From the NCBI GenBank assembly GCA_947497895.1, contig CANMIL010000001.1:620001-684000 (forward strand): a DNA stretch of 64,000 bases, in the 5' to 3' direction. The translations under genes were made by a program, and so were the position numbers. Positions 55,366 through 64,000 of the stretch are shown here, in pieces; position 1 is the stretch's first letter, and every line of letters starts with the position of its first letter. This stretch comes from an uncultured Tenacibaculum sp. GTDB taxonomy: Bacteria; Bacteroidota; Bacteroidia; Flavobacteriales; Flavobacteriaceae. Below the pieces are notes generated by a model. It was not told where the DNA came from. It saw only the letters and a program-made list of their open reading frames with translations, and ran no database searches.

Positions 55366-56910
55366 TTACAACTTGCTTAATAAATCGTAGAGGCTATCGT
55401 CTTTTTCTAGACCAATTTTCTTTTTTATTCTATACCTCGTTGTTTCTACACTTCTTGGAGATACATTAATTAACTGAGCAACCTCTTTACTCTTTAAATT
55501 TGAAACTACATAAGTACAGTGCTTTAGGTCATTAACTGACAAATCAGGAGCCACCCTTTTTAGTTTATTAAAAAATTCAGGGCGAATTTTCTCAAACTGA
55601 ACTTTAAAATCATCCCATAATTCTTCCTCTGAAATAAGAATATTTAGTTTTTTTCTGACCGTCATTAAATAACCTGAAGCCGATGGATTCATATCCATAT
55701 AATTATCTATTTCTGCACTAATTTTCCTGATAGTATCATTATAGGTCGATATTTTCAATACACGAGAAAATAAAGATTGTTCATTGAGCCTTAAGAAGTT
55801 TTCAACTTCCATTTTCTTTTCTTCCAAAGAGAGGTTTTTACCTTTAAGTTCCTCTATCAACCTATTTAAATTATTATTTAGTTTAATAATTTCTTCTTTT
55901 TTCTTTCCATTTCTTTTGGAATTGTAAACCAAAACAATGATCAAAACAATCAAAATAATCAAGGCAATACCTGCAAAGAATAATGATCGATTCTGACTTT
56001 GAATAACCTTATCTTTATCTCTCTTTAATTGGCCTTCTAGCTCTAACTCTCTTTCAAAAGACTTTCCTAATAGTTTTTGTGTCTCAAAATTTAACTTTGC
56101 TACAGAATCACGTGTCATTTTATATCTTATGGCTGCAAGTTCAAACTCCTTTTTTTCCATGTGATATTCAGCATAAGCATAGTTTAATAAATTACTTTCA
56201 TTTCTGTCTTTCGCTGTTATATTATCCTCTGCCTTTTTTAGGTTTTCCAATGCCGCATCAAAATCACCTAGTTTAGAATGACTGTGAGCAACTCTTATGT
56301 ATATCGTTTTTAAAACTCTTTTCCTTGAACCTGTTTTATTTATCCGAGTAGCACATGTATCCGCATATTTCAAAACTAACTCCCACTTCTTTCTTCGACG
56401 CGAATTCATAAATAGATTATAATAGGTGTCAATTATTTGATATTCTTCATTCGCCTTTTTAAAATACACAATTGCATCCTTGAAGTATTCTTCTGCTAAA
56501 AGAAAATCACCAGTATCTTGTGTGATATTCAGGCCTCTCATATTGTAAACAACTCCGATTAACTGCAAGTCGTTCGTTTTCTCAGCTAAATCGAGAGACT
56601 TTAATAAAAATTGCTCACACAGGTCATACCTACGTAACATATAATTGTTAACCGCCTTTAAATAATACGCCTTGCTTTGTATCGAATCTTCTTTTATTTG
56701 AATATTATTAACCTTGAGATAGGTCAATATTGAATCTAATGTCTTAGGATCTTCTTTTCTCTGAAACGAATAGTAAGCTTTTGAAACTCTTTCATCATCC
56801 GATAACCCCACATTATTTGTACCCTTTTGGATATAACCAAAAACTGAACTTCCTATAGAAGTAAATAAAAAAGCAATTATATATGCTTTTAATAAAACTA
56901 TTTTACCCAA
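55366..56910 (-). CDS. Membrane-anchored TPR / LuxR-type HTH regulator, B-type copy 1
   Basis: A 514-residue paralogue with the same order of parts: N-terminal signal/anchor, TPR-like region (about 70-285), membrane helix (about 309-331), coiled coil, and the C-terminal block ending in HTH SNLKSKEVAQLINVSPRSVE. Its TPR part is closest to the copy at 58726 (both have YLKAVNN and SL/SFELAEKTND segments), not to its immediate neighbours. It lies 65 bases downstream of the A-type copy 2 gene with no promoter box between, so the two are probably co-transcribed. Confidence 0.85.
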   Translation of the reverse strand: MGKIVLLKAYIIAFLFTSIGSSVFGYIQKGTNNVGLSDDERVSKAYYSFQRKEDPKTLDSILTYLKVNNIQIKEDSIQSKAYYLKAVNNYMLRRYDLCEQFLLKSLDLAEKTNDLQLIGVVYNMRGLNITQDTGDFLLAEEYFKDAIVYFKKANEEYQIIDTYYNLFMNSRRRKKWELVLKYADTCATRINKTGSRKRVLKTIYIRVAHSHSKLGDFDAALENLKKAEDNITAKDRNESNLLNYAYAEYHMEKKEFELAAIRYKMTRDSVAKLNFETQKLLGKSFERELELEGQLKRDKDKVIQSQNRSLFFAGIALIILIVLIIVLVYNSKRNGKKKEEIIKLNNNLNRLIEELKGKNLSLEEKKMEVENFLRLNEQSLFSRVLKISTYNDTIRKISAEIDNYMDMNPSASGYLMTVRKKLNILISEEELWDDFKVQFEKIRPEFFNKLKRVAPDLSVNDLKHCTYVVSNLKSKEVAQLINVSPRSVETTRYRIKKKIGLEKDDSLYDLLSKL

Positions 56911-56975
56911 CCTTATTTCTTTTACTTAAACGTTATTATTTCTATGATATTATTTAGTTTAAGACACTATTAAAT

Positions 56976-58532
56976 CTATAAACTTGCTAATAAATCGTAG
57001 AGACTATCATCCTTTTCAAGCCCAATTTTCTTCTTAATCCTATATCTCGTTGTCTCAACACTCCTCGGAGATACATTTATTAATTGCGCTACCTCTTTGC
57101 TTTTAAGATTAGAAACTACATACGTACAATGTTTCAAATCGTTTACCGACAAATCGGGAGCTACTTCTTTTAATTTATGAAAAAATTCTGGTCTAATTTT
57201 CTCGAATTGTATTTTAAAATCTCCCCACAATTCTTCCTCTGAAACTAATGTATTCAGTTTTTTCCTTACGGTCATCAAGTACCCAGAAGCTGTAGGATTA
57301 CTATCCATATAATTATCAATTTCAACACTTATTTTATTAATTGTGTCGTTATAGGTTGAGATTTTTAAAACACGTGAAAAAAGTGATTGTTCATTTAGTT
57401 TAAGTAAGTTTTCAATTTCTATTTTCTTGTCCTGCAGGACAATATTGTTATCTTTTAATTCTGTTATTAAATTATTTAGTTCTTGGTTAAGTTTTGTAAT
57501 TTGATTGTTTTTTCTCTTGTTCTTTTTAAAGAAAAAAATAAGTAGAAATATTAATCCGAAAAGTAATGTAATAGCTAAAAAGCTAATCAGGAGTATTTTT
57601 CGTTGATCTTTTATAATTATATCCTTTTCTTTTCTAAGCTCTTTTTCTAAGGTCAATTCTCTTTTGTAGGACTTGTCAATAGACTTTACGTTCGCACTAT
57701 TTAATTCTCTCCAAGAAAGCACTGATTTTTTAAGGTTTGTTATAGCTTCCTGATATTCTCCTTTGGAAACATTTAAATCCGCACTAGCTTCATAGAACCA
57801 AGCATATGTGCGTACCTTATTTTTTAAATTACTCTTCTCTAATTTCTCTTCTAGAATATTGATATATTCTTCAGCCTTTTCATAATTATTTAGTTGAATA
57901 TAGCTATCCGCTATGAGATAATAAATTCTCTTGTAATATATCAATAACTCTCCATTATCACCAATCAATTCGAGGCATTTATTCGCATAACCAATCGCTT
58001 CATGATATTTAAAAAGTTCTCTGGAATTTACGGTTAAGTTATAATAGGTTTCAATCAATTTGTAATCGTTACCTATTTCTTCGAAACATGCTAAGGCCTT
58101 TTTATAAAGATCGTCAGCTTTTTTATTATCATCATTTATATAATTTGCTAAAATAGCTCTGTCATTATAAATAAAACCTTGAAGTAGTTTATCTTGGTTT
58201 TTTGCAGCAAATACAAAAGACTCCTGCAATATTTTATCCGCCTCTTTATATCTATGCAACGATAGGATATGATAAACTCCTTTTAAATATAATACACGAC
58301 TATTGAGTGTATCATGTAACTTAAGACCTTCATGCTTCTTAAGAAACATTAACATACTCTCTATTCTGGAAGTATTCTCTGTTTCTTTAAAACCATTAAA
58401 GACTTCAATAATTTTTTCTTTATAATTTTCTTTTGTAAAATCTACTGCTCCTTCTTGTGAAAATGAAGAGTCAATAAAAAAAACGAAGAAAGTAAGAAAT
58501 ATCGAAAATATTCTACTCAAAACCATAACCAA
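56976..58532 (-). CDS. Membrane-anchored TPR / LuxR-type HTH regulator, A-type copy 2
   Basis: A 518-residue paralogue, the same length as the copy at 53452 and most like it. Both have LKLHDT, YKEADKIL/YEEADKLL, KAEEYINILEEKLEKSNL-type segments and WRELNS/WRQLNT before the membrane helix (about 313-335). The C-terminal HTH is almost unchanged. Its upstream region carries one copy of the TGTAGTA promoter box (58616-58628). Confidence 0.85.
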   Translation of the reverse strand: MVMVLSRIFSIFLTFFVFFIDSSFSQEGAVDFTKENYKEKIIEVFNGFKETENTSRIESMLMFLKKHEGLKLHDTLNSRVLYLKGVYHILSLHRYKEADKILQESFVFAAKNQDKLLQGFIYNDRAILANYINDDNKKADDLYKKALACFEEIGNDYKLIETYYNLTVNSRELFKYHEAIGYANKCLELIGDNGELLIYYKRIYYLIADSYIQLNNYEKAEEYINILEEKLEKSNLKNKVRTYAWFYEASADLNVSKGEYQEAITNLKKSVLSWRELNSANVKSIDKSYKRELTLEKELRKEKDIIIKDQRKILLISFLAITLLFGLIFLLIFFFKKNKRKNNQITKLNQELNNLITELKDNNIVLQDKKIEIENLLKLNEQSLFSRVLKISTYNDTINKISVEIDNYMDSNPTASGYLMTVRKKLNTLVSEEELWGDFKIQFEKIRPEFFHKLKEVAPDLSVNDLKHCTYVVSNLKSKEVAQLINVSPRSVETTRYRIKKKIGLEKDDSLYDLLASL

Positions 58533-58615
58533 TAAACCCCCTATAAAATATCAACTATTAAAAAATCCATTTTTACCATAATTTAATGTGGCAAAAGCAA
58601 AGTTAAAGTTCACGA

Positions 58616-58628
58616 CAAATGTACTACA
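58616..58628 (-). promoter_or_regulatory. Shared TGTAGTA box/promoter of A-type copy 2
   Basis: On the minus strand TGTAGTACATTTGTC, overlapping TACATTTG (58616-58623). A degenerate heptamer lies 11 bases away at 58611-58617. Confidence 0.5.
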
Positions 58629-58725
58629 TAGATTGATAATGTGATAATTTATATTAAATATAACAATTTAATAACATTAATAAAAATCTTCCTTTTCAAA
58701 GCAATCTGTTACTCAGTAAAAACCG

Positions 58726-60270
58726 TTAAAGTTCGTTCAATAACTCGAACAGGCTATCATCCTTTTCAAGTCCAATTTTTTTCTTAATCCTATATCTAGT
58801 TGTCTCAACACTTCTAGGTGACACATTAATAAGTTGAGCAACCTCTTTACTTTTTAAATTCGAAACAATGTAAGTACAGTGTTTTAAATCATTCACAGAT
58901 AAACTTGGAGCCACTTTCTTTAATTTATTAAAGAAATTAGGTCTAATTTTTTCAAACTGCACTTTGAAATCTTCCCACAATTCTTCCTCTGTTACAAGAG
59001 CCTCTAACTTATTCCGAAGCGACATTAAATAAATAGGAACGTCTTCATTACTCTCTATATAACAATCTACCTCCTCATTCAACTTTTCAATAGAGTCTTT
59101 AAAAGCAGATATTTTTAACATTCTAGAGAATAAAGTTTGCTCATTGAGATTTAATAAATGTTCAATTTCATCTTTAGTATCCTCTAAGGCAATATTTTTC
59201 TCTTTTAAATCAAAGACTAAATCCTTGAGATTAGTATTTAACTTGAAAATTTCCTTGCTCCTTTCCTTATTTTTCTTAGCCAAGAAGTAAACTAAGATCA
59301 ATGAAATTAAGAGTAGTATTATAATTAACGCCCCCAAATAAAGAACTCTTCTTTGAGATTTAATCACCAATTCTTTATCACTCTTTAATTTATTTTCCAA
59401 CCCCAACTCTCTTTCAAATGCTTCTTTTAAACTAATCTCAGTTTCTCTTTTTTCCTTATTCCGAAGTGCTATAACATTTTTATACAACTCATTAGCCTCA
59501 CTGTAATCATTTCTTAACTCATGATATTTAGCATACTTTAAATAAAACAACGATCGTTGAGGGTCATCTTCCGAAATAACGCTATCTGCTAGTATAAAGT
59601 CTTTTTGAGCTTCTTGATAATTTCCCAGTTTAATATTACAGTCTGCCTTAATGATATATAACAATTTTAACAGGTCTCTACTATTGGGAATTTTTTCTAT
59701 CAATGCTAAACAAGACCTTGCATATTTTAGAGATTTTTCACAGTCACCTTGCTTTTTCCCAACGATTGTCAAATTATAATAGGTGCCTAGCTCTGAAACT
59801 AAAAGACCTCCCCTTTTAAAATATTCAATAGCTTGATTATAATGTTCTTCTGCCTTTAAATAATTTCTTTTGCTCTTAGATGCTATAACACCTCTATCAT
59901 TATAAACCAACCCCATTAACAAATTATCATTTGTCTTTTCAGCTAATTCAAATGACTTAGTATAAAAGTTTTCGGCGTCATCATATCGTAATAAATACAG
60001 GTTATTAACTGCTTTTAAATAAAGTATTTTACTATTTATGGTATCCTCCTCAAACTTCAATTCATTTCGTCTTATATGAAGTAATAAAGAATCTAGTAAT
60101 CCTTTATCTTCTGACTCGATAAAATCATAGAAACTTTTAACAATTTCTTTATTTGTATCTCCATCATCAACTTTTTTTTCTTGTGCTTGAAAAGTAAAAC
60201 AACAAAAGTATACACTTAAAATAACACCCCATTTTTTTATTCGCCCCCTTAAAACCAACGCATACATCAT
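58726..60270 (-). CDS. Membrane-anchored TPR / LuxR-type HTH regulator, B-type copy 2
   Basis: A 514-residue paralogue and the first of the four in transcription order. It has a hydrophobic N-terminal segment (about 12-28), TPR-like helices (about 75-285), a membrane helix (about 309-331), a coiled coil and the conserved LuxR-type HTH. It is the most diverged copy around residues 385-425 (ISAFKDSIEKLNEEVDCYIES). A standard promoter (TTTG at 60360-60363, TATATTTG at 60334-60341) lies upstream. TACTACA copies occur at 60274, 60440 and 60645. Confidence 0.85.
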   Translation of the reverse strand: MMYALVLRGRIKKWGVILSVYFCCFTFQAQEKKVDDGDTNKEIVKSFYDFIESEDKGLLDSLLLHIRRNELKFEEDTINSKILYLKAVNNLYLLRYDDAENFYTKSFELAEKTNDNLLMGLVYNDRGVIASKSKRNYLKAEEHYNQAIEYFKRGGLLVSELGTYYNLTIVGKKQGDCEKSLKYARSCLALIEKIPNSRDLLKLLYIIKADCNIKLGNYQEAQKDFILADSVISEDDPQRSLFYLKYAKYHELRNDYSEANELYKNVIALRNKEKRETEISLKEAFERELGLENKLKSDKELVIKSQRRVLYLGALIIILLLISLILVYFLAKKNKERSKEIFKLNTNLKDLVFDLKEKNIALEDTKDEIEHLLNLNEQTLFSRMLKISAFKDSIEKLNEEVDCYIESNEDVPIYLMSLRNKLEALVTEEELWEDFKVQFEKIRPNFFNKLKKVAPSLSVNDLKHCTYIVSNLKSKEVAQLINVSPRSVETTRYRIKKKIGLEKDDSLFELLNEL

Positions 60271-60904
60271 TTATACTACATAAAATTAAACCCCCGACAT
60301 TAGAAACCTGAAAATCAGCTAACAAATCCCTTGCAAATATAAGCCTTTTAGAAGATAACCAAATAAAAAACAGGACTTTAGCTACAGAAAACCAAATTAA
60401 CAATAATTCAATAAAACAACAAAAAAACTACTTCATTTATACTACAATTAGTTTTTTAAAATTAAATTAACAGTTAAATAGCACTTTTTTTATGTTTATT
60501 TTAACAAAATTGAAGACTCAAAAACACAAAATACTTAAAACGCTGTTTTACAGTCAAATAAACACCCAAACCTAGAAATACAACTTCCAACTTACCTTGT
60601 TGAAATTTATCTACTACCGTAAACTAAATAAAACACTTCAAAATTACTACAGTGGTAATTTCATTGATTTTTAATTATACATTTGAGAAAAATAATTGAT
60701 ATTCCCCTTTATCATTATATTTCGTTTTACAAAAGTTACCAATAATAATTTGCGTTTTCCCCTTGTATATTACACTTGCAATTATATTGGTGACTTTTCT
60801 TTTTTATCTTCCTTCTTTTATTTAACATAACGTTATTCATTTATTTCTTTTAGTTGGCATGTTCTTTGAATAACTGACCTGATATAATCAAAATATTACT
60901 CAGT
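60271..60904. other. Intergenic region between divergent regulator and DUF4476 genes
   Basis: About 630 AT-rich bases with no credible ORF. It includes the B-type copy 2 promoter, three TACTACA heptamers and an inverted repeat AAATTAC-N7-GTAATTT (60641-60661). Confidence 0.5.
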
Positions 60905-61936
60905 ATGAAACTACAAACCATCCTACTATCATTATTCTTTACTTCCAGTATAGCTTTCGGTCAACATAAAACAGATGATTATAAATCTTTTAAGAGCGAA
61001 CTCAGAAAAAAGGAGCAAATAAAAGACTACAACTATAATAAGAGTATCGACTATATTAGTCATCATAATCTGTTAGTTATTGACCTAATTGACATGTGTA
61101 GCTACTTCAGAAGTGACAGAATGAAATACAAAATCTGTTTAAAAGCCTATCCAACAATCATTGACAAAAAGAATTTCTTTAAGGTGTACGATTCTTTTAA
61201 TTCTTTCTCGTACGCCATTAAACTATATCATGAAACAGAAGGAAATAATGTACAGCAAGAACATGAAATTCACTTCCCGGATCCTTTTAAATACAATGGA
61301 GTTATTTCAAGTAATTGCGAACGTCCAATTAGCCAATATGCTTTTGAAGAAATCCTACATAAAATAGAAGAAGTTAAAAATGAAAATTATAGGTTAAGTC
61401 AGTTAAAGAAGTCAATATATCATTCGTGTTTAAGTATTGAGGAAATCATGAAATTAACACAGACACTAGATAGTGATCAAAATCGTTCGACCTTCCTTAG
61501 GTACGCTGTTGATTACGCATATGACATTGAAAACTATTTTTATGTAAAGCAATTAATTGACAATGAGTTTGAGAAGCAACAATTGGTTAGTTTTATTAAT
61601 GGTAAAGTAGAACAAATTATCAATCAACATAATGATAATCATTGTAAAACATCACCAAGTGAACTTGATTATATCTTAAAAACTATTAAAGACCAGCAAT
61701 TCACAAAAGAGAAGATCAATATTGCTAAAGCTCATATTGCAAAAAACTGTTTTGATCTACCTCAAATTTCTTTAATTGTTGAGCAATTTAGTTTCGATAG
61801 CAACAAACTAGATATTTTAAAATATGGCTTTCAACACTCAGATGAAAAAGATAAGTTTTACAAATTACGTGATCTCTTAAACTTTAATGCAAATAAAAGA
61901 GACTTTGATGAGTTTCTTCTAAATCAAAGAATATAA
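60905..61936 (+). CDS. Secreted DUF4476-repeat protein
   Basis: A 343-residue protein with a signal peptide (MKLQTILLSLFFTSSIAFG). It has about three helical units of the DUF4476 type (about 35-95, 140-215 and 245-335), showing the pattern of a Cys at the start of a helix (SCLSIEEIM, NCFDLPQIS), then FL/ILxYAxxxxxD and FYxLxDxxNF. Function is unknown; the family is common in Bacteroidetes. It is divergent from the regulator array and may be regulated by it. Confidence 0.7.
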   Translation: MKLQTILLSLFFTSSIAFGQHKTDDYKSFKSELRKKEQIKDYNYNKSIDYISHHNLLVIDLIDMCSYFRSDRMKYKICLKAYPTIIDKKNFFKVYDSFNSFSYAIKLYHETEGNNVQQEHEIHFPDPFKYNGVISSNCERPISQYAFEEILHKIEEVKNENYRLSQLKKSIYHSCLSIEEIMKLTQTLDSDQNRSTFLRYAVDYAYDIENYFYVKQLIDNEFEKQQLVSFINGKVEQIINQHNDNHCKTSPSELDYILKTIKDQQFTKEKINIAKAHIAKNCFDLPQISLIVEQFSFDSNKLDILKYGFQHSDEKDKFYKLRDLLNFNANKRDFDEFLLNQRI

Positions 61937-61945
61937 AACATAAAA

Positions 61946-61971
61946 AAAGCCACCGAAATTTCGGTGGCTTT
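61946..61971. terminator. Bidirectional terminator between the DUF4476 gene and typA
   Basis: A 26-base palindrome (11-bp stem 61946-61956 with 61961-61971, 4-base loop) with A/T runs on both sides, between two convergent genes. Confidence 0.88.
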
Positions 61972-61991
61972 CTAATTATATCTATTGTATA

Positions 61992-63764
61992 TTACTTTAC
62001 AAAATTAATTTTACGTAAACGTAAACTTTCAGGAGTTACTTCCAAATACTCATCATCTTTAATGTATTCCATACATTCTTCTAATGACATATCTATTTTA
62101 GGAGCAATTTTAACACCATCATCAGAACCAGAAGCTCTTACGTTAGTTAATTTCTTTCCTTTAATTAAGTTTACAGCTAAATCGTCTTGTTTTGCATTTT
62201 CTCCAACAACTTGGCCTTTATAAATTTCCTGGTTAGGATCAATAAAGAACTTCCCTCTATCTTGTAAACGATCAATTGCATAAGCTGTAGCTTTTCCAGC
62301 TTCAGAAGATACAATAGCCCCATTTACTAAATCAGAAAACTCTCCTTTATAAGCATCATATCCACGTAAACGGTGATTAATGATAGCTTCTCCTTGAGTT
62401 GCCGTTAATAACTTATTACGCAATCCAATTAACCCACGAGAAGGAATATCAAATTCCAAATGTTGTAAATCACCTTTAGGCTCCATTACTAATAAATCAC
62501 CTTTTCTCATAGTAACTAAGTTGATAGCTTTACTCGCTAACTCCTCTGGAACATCGATTACAAGTGTTTCATAAGGCTCACACTTTACACCATCAACATC
62601 CTTTAAAATTACTTGTGGACGTCCAACCTGTAACTCATATCCTTCACGACGCATTGTTTCGATTAGTACAGATAAATGTAAAATTCCTCTACCAAAAACA
62701 TTAAACTTATCTTCCGTATCAGTATCCTCTACTCTTAAAGCTAAGTTCTTCTCAGTTTCTTTATATAAACGATCACGTAAGTGACGAGAAGTTACATACT
62801 TTCCTTCTTTACCATAGAAAGGTGAGTTGTTAATCGTAAATAACATACTCATTGTTGGCTTATCTACTTCAATTCTAGGCATTGCTTCAGGAGCTTCTAA
62901 ATCTGCAATTGTATCACCGATTTCGAAATCATCCAATCCTGTTACCGCACAAATATCTCCACTTCTTACTTTATCAGCTTCAACTTTACCCATTCCTTCG
63001 AAAACATGAAGCTCTTTAATACGAACTTTCTTAGTTGTTCCATCAGACTTGCAAAGCATATAATCTTTGTTTTTCTCTAAATCACCTCTAAATACACGTC
63101 CAATTGCAATTCTTCCCTTAAATGAAGAATAATCTAATGAAGTGATTTGCATCTGAGGAGATCCTTCTCTATATGGAGCTTCAGGAATCGTTTCTAAAAC
63201 AGCATCTAATAATGGAACGATATCTTCTGTTGGCTTTTGCCAATCCGTACTCATCCAACCATTCTTAGCAGAACCATAAATAGTAGTAAACTCTAATTGC
63301 TCTTCTGTCGCATCAAGAGCGAACATTAAATCAAAAACTTTCTCGTGAACTAAATCAGGAGTACAGTTTTCTTTATCCACTTTATTTACTACTACAATTG
63401 GAGTTAACCCTAATTCAATTGCCTTTCCTAAAACAAAACGTGTTTGAGGCATTGGTCCTTCAAATGCATCAACTAATAAAAGAACACCATCGGCCATTTT
63501 TAATACACGCTCTACCTCACCACCGAAGTCGGCGTGACCAGGAGTATCAATTACATTAATTTTTACACCTTTATAATTTACAGATACATTTTTTGATAAA
63601 ATAGTGATTCCACGCTCACGCTCTAAATCGTTATTATCCAATAATAAATCTGTACGTTCCTTACGTTCATCTAAAATTTTAGCTTGATCTATAATTTTAT
63701 CAACCAAGGTAGTTTTACCGTGATCAACGTGTGCTATAATAGCGATGTTTCTAATTGACTGCAT
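61992..63764 (-). CDS. typA: Ribosome-associated GTPase TypA/BipA
   Basis: A 590-residue translational GTPase. G1 is AHVDHGKTTLVD (residues 10-21), then RGITI, G3 DTPGHADFGGEVERV and G4 NKVD. The C-terminal BipA-specific region (about 480-590) is complete. It acts in ribosome assembly and stress adaptation. A -7-like TACTTTTG (63786-63793, minus) lies 22 bases upstream of the start. Confidence 0.97.
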   Translation of the reverse strand: MQSIRNIAIIAHVDHGKTTLVDKIIDQAKILDERKERTDLLLDNNDLERERGITILSKNVSVNYKGVKINVIDTPGHADFGGEVERVLKMADGVLLLVDAFEGPMPQTRFVLGKAIELGLTPIVVVNKVDKENCTPDLVHEKVFDLMFALDATEEQLEFTTIYGSAKNGWMSTDWQKPTEDIVPLLDAVLETIPEAPYREGSPQMQITSLDYSSFKGRIAIGRVFRGDLEKNKDYMLCKSDGTTKKVRIKELHVFEGMGKVEADKVRSGDICAVTGLDDFEIGDTIADLEAPEAMPRIEVDKPTMSMLFTINNSPFYGKEGKYVTSRHLRDRLYKETEKNLALRVEDTDTEDKFNVFGRGILHLSVLIETMRREGYELQVGRPQVILKDVDGVKCEPYETLVIDVPEELASKAINLVTMRKGDLLVMEPKGDLQHLEFDIPSRGLIGLRNKLLTATQGEAIINHRLRGYDAYKGEFSDLVNGAIVSSEAGKATAYAIDRLQDRGKFFIDPNQEIYKGQVVGENAKQDDLAVNLIKGKKLTNVRASGSDDGVKIAPKIDMSLEECMEYIKDDEYLEVTPESLRLRKINFVK

Positions 63765-63785
63765 TTTGCTACGTTAAATTTGGCG

Positions 63786-63793
63786 CAAAAGTA
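63786..63793 (-). promoter_or_regulatory. Probable -7 box of typA
   Basis: TACTTTTG on the minus strand fits TAnnTTTG. No clear -33 box is found. Confidence 0.4.
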
Positions 63794-63881
63794 GTGTATT
63801 ATTATGTAATATTTGAAGTTTTTTTATTGGGGATGTAAAATTTAAAGTAATCTCTTAATAAACTTAAAAATAGTTTATCAT

Positions 63882-64000
63882 TTATTCTTCTTCATCTGTT
63901 TTTAATTCACTGTCATCTGCACGAAAAGCACTAGGTAAAATGTCAGGAATTAATTTAATTAATAAAGGTAAAAGCAAAGCTCCACCAGGAAGCATAAAAA
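63882..64000 (-). CDS. LETM1-like protein, C-terminal end; runs off the right edge
   Basis: The last 39 codons of a minus-strand gene, reading MLPGGALLLPLLIKLIPDIL then PSAFRADD and an acidic tail ending TDEEE. The PxGxLLLPLxIKLxPxxLPSxF pattern is that of the LETM1-like domain found in Bacteroidetes proteins. The rest of the gene lies outside the window. Confidence 0.55.
   Translation of the reverse strand, partial: FMLPGGALLLPLLIKLIPDILPSAFRADDSELKTDEEE

Overview
The window is about 33% GC and comes from a Bacteroidetes chromosome, very probably a marine-type Flavobacteriaceae member; the genus cannot be fixed from sequence alone. Support for this comes from a type IX secretion (type B, gliding-motility type) C-terminal domain at 15791-19711, Bacteroidetes-type promoters (TTTG-N20-TAnnTTTG), weak Shine-Dalgarno sequences, TTG/GTG starts, and several families largely confined to Bacteroidetes. 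I see no rRNA, tRNA, CRISPR array, insertion sequence or prophage. Both ends cut genes: a secretin on the left and a LETM1-like protein on the right.

1-7368: a type II secretion / type IV pilus-like cluster holding secretin, major pseudopilin, platform protein, three further prepilin-like proteins, a GspC/PilP-like linker, the assembly ATPase and a minimal prepilin peptidase. 7470-12700: an electrophile/redox-stress block (pirin, MarR regulator, cysteine-less glutaredoxin, YjdI-CDGSH protein, FMN reductase, OsmC, DoxX-like, MarR-GNAT fusion, cupin). Three near-identical palindromes near TTTTCCATGGAAAA sit in front of three of its transcription units and suggest one MarR regulon.

12700-20400: surface and secreted proteins. 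There is a tandem pair of structural proteins behind a poly-C tract, a 1306-residue T9SS cargo with seven repeats, and a small double-glycine-leader peptide without maturation genes. 20596-25614: the glyoxylate shunt (aceA, aceB) diverging from a RamB/ScfR-like regulator across a perfect 14-bp palindrome. 25749-44214: mostly housekeeping and conserved genes (acyl-CoA carboxylase beta, YebC, COG0523 GTPase, GlmU-like protein, thioesterase, cyclase, potassium channel, MiaA, Skp, DUF1853, EamA, YiaAB, methyltransferase).

44259-53213: a fasciclin lipoprotein, a candidate small RNA, and a complete hisGDCBHAF(IE) operon preceded by an 18-codon leader peptide with four consecutive histidine codons and a terminator, i.e. 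a classical attenuator. 53452-60270: four paralogous membrane-anchored TPR/LuxR-type regulators in an alternating A-B-A-B order. A shared promoter box (TGTAGTAYRTTTGWC) lies before both A-type genes and again upstream of the his leader, suggesting a regulatory link. 60905-64000: a DUF4476 protein, typA, and the end of a LETM1-like gene.
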